In this document: one piece after another, positions 39,794 to 48,685 of the stretch
Layout of the letters: each line of letters opens with the position of its first letter
How positions within the stretch are numbered: the first letter of the stretch is position 1
Assembly (NCBI GenBank): GCA_002347405.1
Contig: DDXB01000068.1
Coordinates: 1-57,483, forward strand
DNA: 57,483 bases
DNA from: Rhodocyclaceae bacterium UBA2271
Lineage (GTDB): Bacteria; Pseudomonadota; Gammaproteobacteria; Burkholderiales; Rhodocyclaceae
Direction of reading: 5' to 3'
Notes under the pieces: model-generated
The model's input: the letters and a program-made list of their open reading frames with translations, nothing else
Told to the model about the DNA's origin: nothing
The model's database searches: none
Program-made: the position numbers and the translations under genes

Positions 39794-41092
39794 GTGGATC
39801 TGGCAATTACCTTCGGGCTGATTCTGGCGCTGTTCGCGCTGCTCGGCAGCGGCATCTGGATCGGCCTGGCATTGCTCGGCGTCGGCTGGATCGGCATGGA
39901 ACTGTTTTCCTCACGCCCCGCTGGCGATGCCATGGCGGTGACCATCTGGGGCATGTCCTCTTCGTGGACGTTGACCGCGCTGCCGCTGTTTCTCTGGATG
40001 GGCGAAATCCTCTTCCGCACGCGCCTCTCCGAAGACATGTTCAAGGGCCTCGCGCCCTGGCTGGAAAAACTGCCCGGCCGCCTGTTGCACACCAACGTCA
40101 TCGGCTGCGGCATTTTTGCCGCAGTGTCGGGTTCGTCGGCTGCAACCTGCGCCACGATCGGCAAGATCACCCTGCCGGAGCTGAAGAAGCGTGGCTACCC
40201 GGAAGGCATCACCTTCGGCACGCTGGCCGGCGCCGGCACCCTCGGCCTGCTGATTCCGCCGTCGATCATCATGATCGTCTATGGTGTCGCGGCTGAGGTC
40301 TCGATCGCCAAGCTGTTCATTGGCGGCGTGCTGCCGGGCATCCTGCTGGCGGGCTTGTTCATGGGCTGGATCATCGTCTGGGCGCTGTTGCATCCGGATG
40401 CGATTCCGCCCGCCACCGAGCACACCACGTTCACCGAGAAGCTGTATGCCTCGCGCAATCTGATTCCGGTGATCCTGCTGATTATGCTGGTATTGGGGTC
40501 AATCTATTCCGGCATCGCCACCGCCACCGAGGCGGCCGCCATCGGCGTGGTCGGCAGCCTGGTGGTCGCGGCGGGGCAGGGTGCCTTGAGCTGGCAGAAT
40601 TTCCGCGACAGCCTGATGGGCGCGACGCGGCTGTATTGCATGATCGCGCTGATCCTTGCCGGCTCGGCCTTTCTCACCCTGGCGATGGGCTATCTCGGTC
40701 TGCCGCGCCACCTGGCCGAGTGGATCGGCACGCTCGAACTGGGCCAATTCGGCCTGCTGTTCGGGCTGATGATCTTCTTCATCATCCTCGGCTGTTTCCT
40801 CGACGGCATTTCCATGGTGGTGCTGACCATCGCCGTGATCCAGCCGACCATCGTCGCAGCCGGCATCGATCTGCTCTGGTTCGGTGTCTTTCTGGTGGTG
40901 GTGGTGGAAATGGCGCAGATCACGCCGCCGATCGGCTTCAATCTGTTCGTGCTGCAGGGGCTCACCGGCAAGCAGTTGCCGTGGATCGCGCGCACGGCCC
41001 TGCCGGCCTTTGCCTTGATGATGGTGGCGGTGTGGCTGCTGTACATCTACCCCGATCTCGTCACCTGGCTGCCGCAGCGCATGGTGGGGTGA
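39794..41092 (+). CDS. dctM: TRAP transporter large permease, DctM type
   Basis: A 432-aa polytopic sodium-coupled permease with about 12 membrane segments. It begins at a GTG (39794). Family stretches are GIFAAVSGSSAATCATIGKITLPELKKRGYPEGITFGTLAGAGTLGLLIPPSIIMIVYGV and ITPPIGFNLFVLQGL. Its stop overlaps pxpB by one base (TGATG), so transporter and oxoprolinase are probably made together. Confidence 0.95.
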   Translation: MDLAITFGLILALFALLGSGIWIGLALLGVGWIGMELFSSRPAGDAMAVTIWGMSSSWTLTALPLFLWMGEILFRTRLSEDMFKGLAPWLEKLPGRLLHTNVIGCGIFAAVSGSSAATCATIGKITLPELKKRGYPEGITFGTLAGAGTLGLLIPPSIIMIVYGVAAEVSIAKLFIGGVLPGILLAGLFMGWIIVWALLHPDAIPPATEHTTFTEKLYASRNLIPVILLIMLVLGSIYSGIATATEAAAIGVVGSLVVAAGQGALSWQNFRDSLMGATRLYCMIALILAGSAFLTLAMGYLGLPRHLAEWIGTLELGQFGLLFGLMIFFIILGCFLDGISMVVLTIAVIQPTIVAAGIDLLWFGVFLVVVVEMAQITPPIGFNLFVLQGLTGKQLPWIARTALPAFALMMVAVWLLYIYPDLVTWLPQRMVG

Positions 41093-41844
41093 TGGCGGCG
41101 CCCGGCGCGGCTCCTGTGAAAATCGTCGAACTTGGCGACGCTGCGCTCACCCTGGAATTCGGCAATCGCATCGATCCGGTGCTCCATGCCCGGGTGATCG
41201 CCGCGCGCGACGCCCTGCCGCGCCTGCCCGGCATCACCGATGTGGTGCCGACCTATCGTTCGTTGACCGTGCATTTTGACCCGCGGCGGCTTGCGGCGGA
41301 AGAATTGTCGCGTCACTTGCTGGCCGCCGCCAATGCACCACAACAGTCGGCGCTGGCTGGATGCAATGCCCCGAATGGGGTGCGGCGCTGGCGGATTCCA
41401 ATCTGCTGCGATGGCGACTGTGGCCCGGATCTCGCCGCTGTCGCCACGGCCACCGGGCGCGCCCCGGAAGAAGTGGTCGCCGTATTGTGCGGCCAACCCT
41501 GGCGGGTGTTCCTGATCGGCTTCCTGCCCGGTTTCCCCTACATGGGCGAATTGCCCGAATGGCTGCGGCTGCCGCGCCTGACCACGCCGCGTACTGCCGT
41601 GCCGGAGCGTAGCGTCGCCATCGCCGGCGCACAGTGCGCGATTTATCCGTGGCAGAGTCCGGGCGGCTGGCACTTGCTCGGCCGTACGCCGGCACGACTG
41701 TTCAATGCCAACGATAGCGATCAACCGGCCTTGCTGGCGCCGGGCGATGCGGTCAGTTTCGTGGCGATCGAGCGCAGCGAATACGACCGGCTGGAACTGG
41801 CCATCACCAGCGGCGAATTCTCCTCCAGGAACTTTTCAGTATGA
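41092..41844 (+). CDS. pxpB: PxpB, 5-oxoprolinase subunit B
   Basis: Subunit of the ATP-dependent 5-oxoprolinase that opens 5-oxoproline to glutamate (PxpABC). The 250-aa product has the family motifs GFLPGFPYMG, VAIAGAQCAIYPWQSPGGWHLLGRTP and LLAPGDAVSFVAI. It belongs to the KipI/allophanate-hydrolase-like fold. The ATG at 41092 overlaps the dctM stop; longer in-frame readings run through dctM and are rejected. Confidence 0.93.
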   Translation: MAAPGAAPVKIVELGDAALTLEFGNRIDPVLHARVIAARDALPRLPGITDVVPTYRSLTVHFDPRRLAAEELSRHLLAAANAPQQSALAGCNAPNGVRRWRIPICCDGDCGPDLAAVATATGRAPEEVVAVLCGQPWRVFLIGFLPGFPYMGELPEWLRLPRLTTPRTAVPERSVAIAGAQCAIYPWQSPGGWHLLGRTPARLFNANDSDQPALLAPGDAVSFVAIERSEYDRLELAITSGEFSSRNFSV

Positions 41845-41880
41845 GCCTCATGCAATGCTCATAAAAATCAACAATCCATC

Positions 41881-41952
41881 ATTCCGGCGAAAGCCGGAAT
41901 CCAGGAATCTCAACGGGTTACAAAACCCCTGGATTCCGGCTTTCGCCGGAAT
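41881..41952. repeat. REP-type inverted repeat between pxpB and pxpC
   Basis: Arms 41881-41905 and 41928-41952 are perfect complements over 25 bases with a 22-base loop, each arm itself an ATTCCGGC/GCCGGAAT hairpin. It separates pxpB and pxpC by 132 bases. Confidence 0.8.
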
Positions 41953-41976
41953 GACGGGTTTGGCAAGCGGCGGCGC

Positions 41977-42999
41977 ATGAGCGGCGCGCTGGAAGTTGTT
42001 GCCTGCCCGATGCCGATCAGCATTCAGGATCTTGGCCGGCCAGGCTATCGCCACCTTGGCGTGCCGCTTTCCGGTGCACTCGACGGCCTGTCGCTGCAAC
42101 TGCTGAATGCCCTGGCGGGCAACGCGGTCGATGCTGCGGTGCTGGAAATGCGCCTGGTCGGCCCGACCCTGCGCGCCGGCACGGCCGTGCGCGTTGCGCT
42201 CGCCCATGCCACCGGCAGCATCGAGCGGGGGGGTGAAAGCAAGGAGATGCAAAGCCTGCCGCCGTGGCAGACCGCCACCCTGCAGGCGGGCGACTGCCTG
42301 CGCATCGGTCAGGTGAGCGGTGGCGCAGCATATCTGGCGGTGTCCGGCGGTTTTGCCGTCCCCATGGTGCTGGGCAGCCGCTCGTTCTATGCGCGTGCCG
42401 GCATCGGCGCGAGCCTGGGTGTTGGTACGAAGTTACCGGTGACGGCGCAAGCGCCCGAGGGGGACGAACGCGCCGTCCTGCCAGCGCCGACTTTTGATAA
42501 TGAGGACCCGCTGCGCGTCATGCCCGGTCCGCAGGCCGGGCATTTCACCGCGGCTGCTTTTGCTACCCTGTACGGCAACAGTTACCGCGTCGGCCGTGCC
42601 GCCGACCGCATGGGCCTGCGCCTGGAAGGGCCGCTGCTGCAGCACGATCCGCTGCGCGGCGCCGACATCGCATCCGATGCCGTCACGCCGGGGGCAATTC
42701 AGGTGCCCGGCGACGGCCAGCCCATCGTGCTGCTGGCGGATGGGCAGACGGTTGGCGGTTATGCCAAGATCGCCACCGTCATCAGTGCCGACCTGCCTAG
42801 GCTGGGACGTTTGCTGCCGGGCGACGAACTGCGTTTTGCCCCGGTCGATGCCGCCGCTGCCCGTGCTGTCCGGCAGGCGACCGATGCCTGGCTGGCCGCG
42901 CAAATTGCCGCGATTCGCGCCCTGCCGCCGGCCGGTGGTGTCGATCTGCTGGCCCTGTATTCACAAAACCTTGTCGATGGAGTCATTCATGCGCACTGA
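41977..42999 (+). CDS. pxpC: PxpC, 5-oxoprolinase subunit C
   Basis: A 340-aa KipA-like (biotin-dependent carboxylase-like domain) subunit. It contains SIQDLGRPGYRHLGVPLSGALDGLSLQLLNALAGN, YLAVSGGFAVPMVLGSRSFYARAGIG, and RVGRAADRMGLRLEGP. The loop AVLPAPTFDNED (about residues 165-178) is encoded by the dispersed motif (42472-42496). It overlaps pxpA by 11 bases. Confidence 0.93.
   Translation: MSGALEVVACPMPISIQDLGRPGYRHLGVPLSGALDGLSLQLLNALAGNAVDAAVLEMRLVGPTLRAGTAVRVALAHATGSIERGGESKEMQSLPPWQTATLQAGDCLRIGQVSGGAAYLAVSGGFAVPMVLGSRSFYARAGIGASLGVGTKLPVTAQAPEGDERAVLPAPTFDNEDPLRVMPGPQAGHFTAAAFATLYGNSYRVGRAADRMGLRLEGPLLQHDPLRGADIASDAVTPGAIQVPGDGQPIVLLADGQTVGGYAKIATVISADLPRLGRLLPGDELRFAPVDAAAARAVRQATDAWLAAQIAAIRALPPAGGVDLLALYSQNLVDGVIHAH
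42472..42496 (+). repeat. Dispersed ~24-base motif inside pxpC
   Basis: GCCGTCCTGCCAGCGCCGAC followed by TTTTG. It is read AVLPAPTF, the same frame as in fliO and flrC. Confidence 0.75.
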
Positions 43000-43780
43000 C
43001 GGGAAGATCAACCTCAACGCCGACCTCGGTGAATCATTCGGCCCCTGGACCATGGGTGATGACCCGGCCATGCTCGACATCGTCGCCTCGGCCAATATTG
43101 CCTGCGGCTTTCATGCCGGCGATCCAGACGTGATGCGTCGCACCGTCAAGACGGCGCTGGCGCGCCGCGTCTCGCTCGGTGCCCATCCTGGCTACGCCGA
43201 CCGGCAGGGCTTTGGCCGCCGTCCCATGAAGCTGACGTCTGACGAAATTGAGAACCTGGTGGCCTGCCAGATCGGCGCGCTGGCCGGCGTCGCCCGGCTG
43301 GAAGGCGGCCGGGTGACCCACGTCAAGCCGCATGGCGCGCTGAACAACCAGGCTTGTGTCGACCGCGAGGTTGCCGACGCCATCTGCCGCGCCGTGCGCG
43401 CCGTCGATCCCGGCCTTATCCTGCTCGCACCAGCCGCTTCGGCCCTGCTCACAGCCGGTCAGGCGGCGGGGCTTGCCACCGTTACGGAAATCTTCGCCGA
43501 TCGCGCCTATCTCGATGACGGCCAGTTGATGCCGCGCAACCAGCCCGGCGCGGTATTGCACGATGCCGCCAGCTGCGCGGTGCGCATCTGTGCGATGCTC
43601 GATGCCGGCGCGCTGATTGCCGCCAGCGGCAAGCTGATCCCAACCGATATCGGCAGCATCTGCGTGCATGGCGATGGCCAGGATGCGGTGGAACTGGCCC
43701 GGCAGTTGCGCCAGGCCCTTCAAGCCGCCGGCTGGCAAATGGCCACGCTGCCCGAGCTTGTTGTGCAGAAGGGGAAATGA
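42989..43780 (+). CDS. pxpA: PxpA, 5-oxoprolinase subunit A (LamB/YcsF family)
   Basis: A 263-aa TIM-barrel subunit. It contains INLNADLGESFGPWTMGDDPAMLDIVASANIACGFHAGDPDVMRRTV, LGAHPGYADRQGFGRR, HVKPHGALNN and ADRAYLDDGQLMPRNQPGAVL, all signatures of the family. The ATG at 42989 is supported by GGAG seven bases upstream; one at 42977 is a weaker choice. It overlaps gcdH by four bases (ATGA). Confidence 0.94.
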   Translation: MRTDGKINLNADLGESFGPWTMGDDPAMLDIVASANIACGFHAGDPDVMRRTVKTALARRVSLGAHPGYADRQGFGRRPMKLTSDEIENLVACQIGALAGVARLEGGRVTHVKPHGALNNQACVDREVADAICRAVRAVDPGLILLAPAASALLTAGQAAGLATVTEIFADRAYLDDGQLMPRNQPGAVLHDAASCAVRICAMLDAGALIAASGKLIPTDIGSICVHGDGQDAVELARQLRQALQAAGWQMATLPELVVQKGK

Positions 43781-44958
43781 CCGTGGGCTCCAATCGATTC
43801 CAGTGGGATGACCCGCTGCTGCTTGACGCTCAACTCAGTGACGAGGAGCGAATGATCAGCGCCACGGCGCGGCGCTATGCACAGGACGAGCTGCTGCCGC
43901 GCGTGCTCGACGCCTTTCGCCACGAGCGTACCGACGTGGCGATTTTCCGCGAAATGGGGGCGCTTGGCCTGCTCGGCGCGACCCTGCCGCCCGAATACGG
44001 CGGCGCCGGCCTCAACTACGTCAGCTATGGCCTGATCGCCCGCGAGATCGAGCGGGTCGACTCCGGCTTCCGCTCGATGATGAGCGTGCAGTCCTCGCTG
44101 GTGATGGTGCCGATCTTCGCGTTCGGCACCGAGGCGCAAAAGCAGAAATATCTACCGAAATTGGCCAGCGGTGAATCGATCGGCTGCTTCGGCCTCACCG
44201 AGCCGAATCACGGTTCCGATCCCGGCGGCATGGCGGCGCGCGCCCGCCCGGTTGCGGGCGGCTACACACTCTCCGGCAGCAAGATGTGGATCACCAACTC
44301 ACCGATCGCCGATGTGTTCGTCGTCTGGGCCAAGGATGAGGCGGGGCAGATCCGCGGCTTCATCCTCGATAAAGGCATGGCCGGATTGTCCGCGCCGGCG
44401 ATCCACGGCAAGGTCGGCCTGCGCACGTCGATCACCGGCGAAATCGTCATGGCTGACGTGTTCGTGCCGGAAGAAAATGCCTTTCCTGCAGTGCGTGGCC
44501 TCAAGGGACCGTTCACCTGCCTCAACGCAGCGCGTTACGGGATTGCCTGGGGGGCACTGGGGGCGGCGGAAGACTGCTGGCACAGGGCGCGCCAGTACGT
44601 GCTCGACCGCCAGCAGTTCGGTCGTCCGCTCGCCGCCAACCAGTTGATCCAGAAGAAGCTGGCCGACATGCAGACGGAAATCGCGCTCGGCCTGCAGGGC
44701 TGTCTGCGCCTGGGGCGCATCAAGGATGCAGGCGGCGATGCGCCGGAGATGACCTCCTTGCTCAAGCGCAATTCCTGCGGCAAGGCGCTCGCGATTGCCC
44801 GTGAGGCGCGCGACATGCTCGGCGGCAATGGCATTTCCGACGAGTTCGGCGTGATTCGTCATCTGGTCAACCTTGAGGTGGTAAACACCTATGAGGGCAC
44901 GCACGACATCCATGCCCTGATTCTCGGGCGTGCGCAGACGGGAATTGCCGCATTCTGA
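43777..44958 (+). CDS. gcdH: Glutaryl-CoA dehydrogenase
   Basis: FAD-dependent acyl-CoA dehydrogenase that oxidises and decarboxylates glutaryl-CoA to crotonyl-CoA. The 393-aa product has the catalytic Glu at about residue 373 (NTYEGTHDIHAL). The residues said to bind the glutaryl carboxylate in the family are present (Glu92, Arg99, Ser100 in EIERVDSGFRS). Conserved segments include QSSLVMVPIFAFGTEAQKQKYLPKLASGE and GCFGLTEPNHGSDPG. It is translationally coupled to pxpA. Confidence 0.93.
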   Translation: MTVGSNRFQWDDPLLLDAQLSDEERMISATARRYAQDELLPRVLDAFRHERTDVAIFREMGALGLLGATLPPEYGGAGLNYVSYGLIAREIERVDSGFRSMMSVQSSLVMVPIFAFGTEAQKQKYLPKLASGESIGCFGLTEPNHGSDPGGMAARARPVAGGYTLSGSKMWITNSPIADVFVVWAKDEAGQIRGFILDKGMAGLSAPAIHGKVGLRTSITGEIVMADVFVPEENAFPAVRGLKGPFTCLNAARYGIAWGALGAAEDCWHRARQYVLDRQQFGRPLAANQLIQKKLADMQTEIALGLQGCLRLGRIKDAGGDAPEMTSLLKRNSCGKALAIAREARDMLGGNGISDEFGVIRHLVNLEVVNTYEGTHDIHALILGRAQTGIAAF

Positions 44959-45040
44959 GGGCTGCGGCACACCCAGTCATCTGTCGAAGGTATCATTCGC
45001 GCTTCACCCGTCAGCAGGCCAATTCATAAAGGAGAGAGTT

Positions 45041-45985
45041 ATGAGACTACGTACCCTGATTGCCGCATCCGCGCTTGTGCTGACCGCTACGGTCAGTCAT
45101 GCCAATGAATTCATCAACGTCCTGACCGGCGGCACCAGCGGCGTCTATTACCCGCTGGGCGTCTCGCTGACCCAGATCTACGGCAAGGCGATTCCCGGTG
45201 CCAAGACCTCGGTTCAGGCGACGAAAGCCAGTGCAGAGAATCTCAACTTGCTACAGGCCGGTCGCGGCGAGGTCGGTTTCACGCTTGGCGACACCCTGAG
45301 CGAGGCCTGGAAGGGTAACGAGGAAGTCGGTTTCAAGACGCCGCTGAAGAAGCTGCGCACCATCGCCGGCATCTACCCGAACTACATCCACTTCATCGCC
45401 AGCGCCGATTCCGGCATCAAGACGCTGGCCGACCTCAAGGGCAAGAAGGTTTCCGTCGGCGCCCCCAAGAGCGGCACCGAAATCAACAGCCGTGAAATTC
45501 TCAAGGCGGTCGGCATGAGCTACAAGGATCTCGGCAAGGTCGAATACCTCGGCTATGCCGAGTCGATGGAGCTGATCAAGAACCGCCAGATCGATGCCAC
45601 GCTGCAATCCTCCGGCCTCGGCATGGCGGCGGTGCGTGACCTGGCGACGGCCGTGAAGATCGTCCTCATCCCGATCCCGGCCGACGTGGTGGCGAAGATC
45701 GGCGATGCGGCCTATTCCACCGGCGTCTTCCCCGCCAACACTTACAACGGCCAGACCACCGACGTGCCGGCCATCACGGTGCAGAACTACCTGGTGACCC
45801 ATGAAGGCGTGTCGACCGACACCGTGTACAAGATGACCAAGTCGATGTTCGAGAATCTGGATGCCATGATCGCCGCGCACGCCGCCGCCAAGGCGATCGA
45901 CAAGGACAAGGCCGGCAAGGGTTCGCCGGTGCCGCTGCACCCGGGCGCCGAGAAGTACTATCGCGAAGCCGGTTTCATCAAGTAA
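45041..45985 (+). CDS. TAXI family TRAP solute-binding protein
   Basis: Periplasmic receptor of the TAXI TRAP type, 314 aa. A signal peptide ends near SHA (residue 21). The body has GGTSGVYYPLGVSLTQIYGK, TKASAENLNLLQAGRGEVGFTLGDTLSEAW and LKGKKVSVGAPKSGTEINSREILKAVGM. A GGAGAG lies before the ATG at 45041. It precedes the fused permease; the 175-base gap is filled by a repeat. Confidence 0.93.
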   Translation: MRLRTLIAASALVLTATVSHANEFINVLTGGTSGVYYPLGVSLTQIYGKAIPGAKTSVQATKASAENLNLLQAGRGEVGFTLGDTLSEAWKGNEEVGFKTPLKKLRTIAGIYPNYIHFIASADSGIKTLADLKGKKVSVGAPKSGTEINSREILKAVGMSYKDLGKVEYLGYAESMELIKNRQIDATLQSSGLGMAAVRDLATAVKIVLIPIPADVVAKIGDAAYSTGVFPANTYNGQTTDVPAITVQNYLVTHEGVSTDTVYKMTKSMFENLDAMIAAHAAAKAIDKDKAGKGSPVPLHPGAEKYYREAGFIK

Positions 45986-46161
45986 ACGCCGCCCCCTTCA
46001 CCCCCCCCTCGCGGGGGGTTCTTTGATGCTCGCTGCGCTCGTGGGTGTAGGGGGTTGCCGCTCTTGCAGCGGAGCGGTTTGCGCCTGGTGGCGCATGCCG
46101 CGTTTGCTTGGGGCGGCCCTGCGCAAACGCTGCGTTGGTTAACCTTTGAAGGGCAGCTTGC
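45986..46161. repeat. Composite repeat between the TAXI receptor and permease genes
   Basis: It starts with a C-run/G-run hairpin, then CTCGCTGCGCTCGTGGGTG, a variable segment and GCGGTTTGCGCCTGGTGGCGC. It ends in the hairpin at 46100-46130 (arms GCGTTTGC and GCAAACGC, core TTGGGGCGGCCCTGC), the same arms as the copy at 3253-3283. No gene. Confidence 0.75.
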
Positions 46162-48231
46162 ATGAGTGCACACGGCAATACGGCAGAGTCCGGGCAACAA
46201 GGTTTTTCCGAGCATGGCCTGCAGCGCCAGCTCGGCGGCTGGCCCTTGCGGCTGCTGTTGGCGCTCGCACTGGCTTTTTCCATCTACCAGTTGGTGGTGG
46301 CGGCGTTCCACCCGTTTTCCAGCCTGGTCACCCGTGCCTTCCACGTCGGCTTCCTGCTGGCGCTGACCTTCATCATCTACCCGGCCTTCAAGCGCGGCGC
46401 CAATCTTTCCCGCGTCTCGCCGCTGGACTGGCTGCTGGCGATCAGCGCATTCGCCCTGACGAGTTACCAGATGATCTTCGAAGGCGAGTTGATCCAGCGC
46501 GCCGGCGACCCGACTACCCTCGATCTCTGGGTCGGCACGATTCTCGTGCTGATGGTCTTCGAGGCCGCGCGCCGCATCCTCGGCCCGGCGCTGCCGCTGG
46601 TGTGCGGCGCCTTCCTGCTGTATGGCCTGTTCGGCCAATATCTGCCGGGCGACCTGGCGCACCGCGGCTATGCCTTCTCGCAGATCGTCGACCAGCTTGG
46701 TTTCGGCACCGAAGGCATCTTCGGCATCCCGATCCTCGTGTCGGCCACCTTCATTTTTCTCTTCATCCTGTTCGGCACCTTCCTCGAACATGCCGGCATG
46801 ATCAATCTGTTCAACTCCATCGCGCTCGGCTTCGTCGGCCATGCCAAGGGCGGCGCCGCCAAGGTGTCGGTGCTGTCGTCGAGCCTGATGGGGACGATTT
46901 CGGGTTCCGGCGTCGCCAATGTGCTGACCACCGGCCAGTTCACCATCCCGTTGATGAAGCGCTTCGGCTATTCGGGTGTGTTCGCGGGCGCGGTCGAGGC
47001 CACCTCGAGCATGGGCGGGCAGATCATGCCGCCGGTGATGGGCGCGGTCGCGTTCATCATGGCCGAGAACCTCAACGTGCCGTACACCGAGATCGTCAAG
47101 GCCGCGTTGATTCCCGCCATCCTCTACTACGTCACGGCGTTCTGGATGGTCCATCTTGAAGCCGGCCGCAAGAACCTGGTTGGCCTGCCGAAAGACCAAT
47201 GCCCCAATCCATGGAAGGCGATGCGTGAGCAGTGGTTCCTGCTGCTGCCGCTGATCGGCCTGGTCGGCATGCTGTTCAACGGCTTCACGCCGATGTATTC
47301 GGGCATGGTCGGCCTGGCGTTGACGGCGATCCTGATCCTCGGTGCGGCCATCGCCGCGCGCATTTCGAAGACCGCCTTCCGCTACGTGTTCTGGGTAGCC
47401 ATCGGCCTCGGCAGCGCCACCCTGGTTGAGTGGGGTGCCACGGCCGTGCTGACGGTGATCGCCGTGCTGATTCTCGTGGCGTCCACCCTCAAGGGCGGCC
47501 GCAAGACCCTGCACATCATGTACGTCAGCCTCGTCGAGGGCGCGCGCCAGGCATTGCCGGTCGGCGTCGCCTGCGCCATCGTCGGTGTCATCATCGGCAT
47601 CCTGACCTTGACCGGCGCCGCCTCCAACTTCGCCGGCTTCATCCTGCAGGTGGGCGAACGCAGCCTGTTCCTCTCGCTGCTGCTGACCATGCTGGTCTGC
47701 CTGGTGCTGGGCATGGGCATCCCGACCATTCCCAACTACATCATCACCAGCGCCATTGCCGCGCCGGCTTTGCTGATGCTTGGTGTGCCGCTGATCGTCA
47801 GCCACATGTTCGTTTTCTATTTCGGCATCATGGCCGACCTGACGCCGCCGGTCGCGCTGGCCGCCTTCGCCGCCAGTTCCATCGCCAAGGAGTCGCCGAT
47901 GAAAATCGGCTTCAAGGCGGTACAGATTGCCATCGCCGGCTTTGTCGTGCCCTTTATGGCCGTCTATGACAACGCGCTGATGCTGCAGGGTGACCCGACC
48001 GTGCTGGCCGTTGCCTACATCGTCGGCAAGGCCCTGCTGGCCATCGCGCTGTGGGGCGCTGCCGCCATCGGCTACCTGCAGGGCAGCCTGAAGGCATGGG
48101 AGCGGGTCTTTGCCGCTGGCAGCGCTGCTCTGCTGATTGCCGCTTTGCCGCTGACCGACGAGATCGGCATCCTCATGGGCGTAGCCTTCTTCGCCTGGCG
48201 ATTCTGGCGTTCGGCGCGGGCTGCCGGTTAG
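46162..48231 (+). CDS. TRAP transporter fused permease (DctQM type)
   Basis: A 689-aa single-chain permease with small- and large-permease parts, the usual partner of TAXI receptors. The N-terminal part (about 1-180) has helices such as WLLAISAFALTSYQMIFEGELIQRAGDPTTLDLWVGTILVLMVFEAARR. The large-permease part includes GLIAKVSVLSSSLMGTISGSGVANVLTTGQFTIPLMKRFGYSGVFAGAVEATSSMGGQIMPPVMGAVAFIMAE (sequence continuing). The minus-strand frame across it (45958-48687) is compositional and rejected. Confidence 0.94.
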   Translation: MSAHGNTAESGQQGFSEHGLQRQLGGWPLRLLLALALAFSIYQLVVAAFHPFSSLVTRAFHVGFLLALTFIIYPAFKRGANLSRVSPLDWLLAISAFALTSYQMIFEGELIQRAGDPTTLDLWVGTILVLMVFEAARRILGPALPLVCGAFLLYGLFGQYLPGDLAHRGYAFSQIVDQLGFGTEGIFGIPILVSATFIFLFILFGTFLEHAGMINLFNSIALGFVGHAKGGAAKVSVLSSSLMGTISGSGVANVLTTGQFTIPLMKRFGYSGVFAGAVEATSSMGGQIMPPVMGAVAFIMAENLNVPYTEIVKAALIPAILYYVTAFWMVHLEAGRKNLVGLPKDQCPNPWKAMREQWFLLLPLIGLVGMLFNGFTPMYSGMVGLALTAILILGAAIAARISKTAFRYVFWVAIGLGSATLVEWGATAVLTVIAVLILVASTLKGGRKTLHIMYVSLVEGARQALPVGVACAIVGVIIGILTLTGAASNFAGFILQVGERSLFLSLLLTMLVCLVLGMGIPTIPNYIITSAIAAPALLMLGVPLIVSHMFVFYFGIMADLTPPVALAAFAASSIAKESPMKIGFKAVQIAIAGFVVPFMAVYDNALMLQGDPTVLAVAYIVGKALLAIALWGAAAIGYLQGSLKAWERVFAAGSAALLIAALPLTDEIGILMGVAFFAWRFWRSARAAG

Positions 48232-48237
48232 CGTAAC

Positions 48238-48639
48238 GTGTCCCTGTGCCTGGCCGCCGGTGCGCTGGCCACATCGCTGATGACCGGATCGCTGACGCTG
48301 TCGTGGCAGCATTCGATCGAAAAGATTCTCTGGGAGGAAGACTGGCATCTGGCGAGTCAGATGCTGGTCATCCAGGAGGCCCGCGTACGCGGTAGCGGCG
48401 CGGGGATGGAACCTCCTGCTGGTGCACAGTTCAGGGATGGCGCCTGGCATTACGTGCCAACATTGCCACCACTGCCGGCGGTACGCCTGACGCACTCGCC
48501 CTATGTGGCGCCCTACACCATCTGCGTCAAACAGGACTGTCGCCCGATAGGCGACTGGCTCAAGGGTTTGCCGGCACATGCGGTCGTCGAGTTGATCCCC
48601 TGCGCACATTTGCCACTGCGCAACGGCGGAGTACCATAA
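48238..48639 (+). CDS. DUF1850 protein
   Basis: A 133-aa protein that follows the fused permease by six bases and starts at GTG. Hydrophobic N-terminus, then LTLSWQHSIEKILWEEDWHLASQMLVIQEARVRGSGAGMEPPAGAQFRDGAWHYVP. DUF1850 genes are regularly found beside TAXI TRAP permeases and may be an accessory of the transporter; the role is unknown. Confidence 0.8.
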   Translation: MSLCLAAGALATSLMTGSLTLSWQHSIEKILWEEDWHLASQMLVIQEARVRGSGAGMEPPAGAQFRDGAWHYVPTLPPLPAVRLTHSPYVAPYTICVKQDCRPIGDWLKGLPAHAVVELIPCAHLPLRNGGVP

Positions 48640-48685
48640 GCCTTTTCCAGCACGATCGCTGATCGACAGAAACACGATCCACTTC

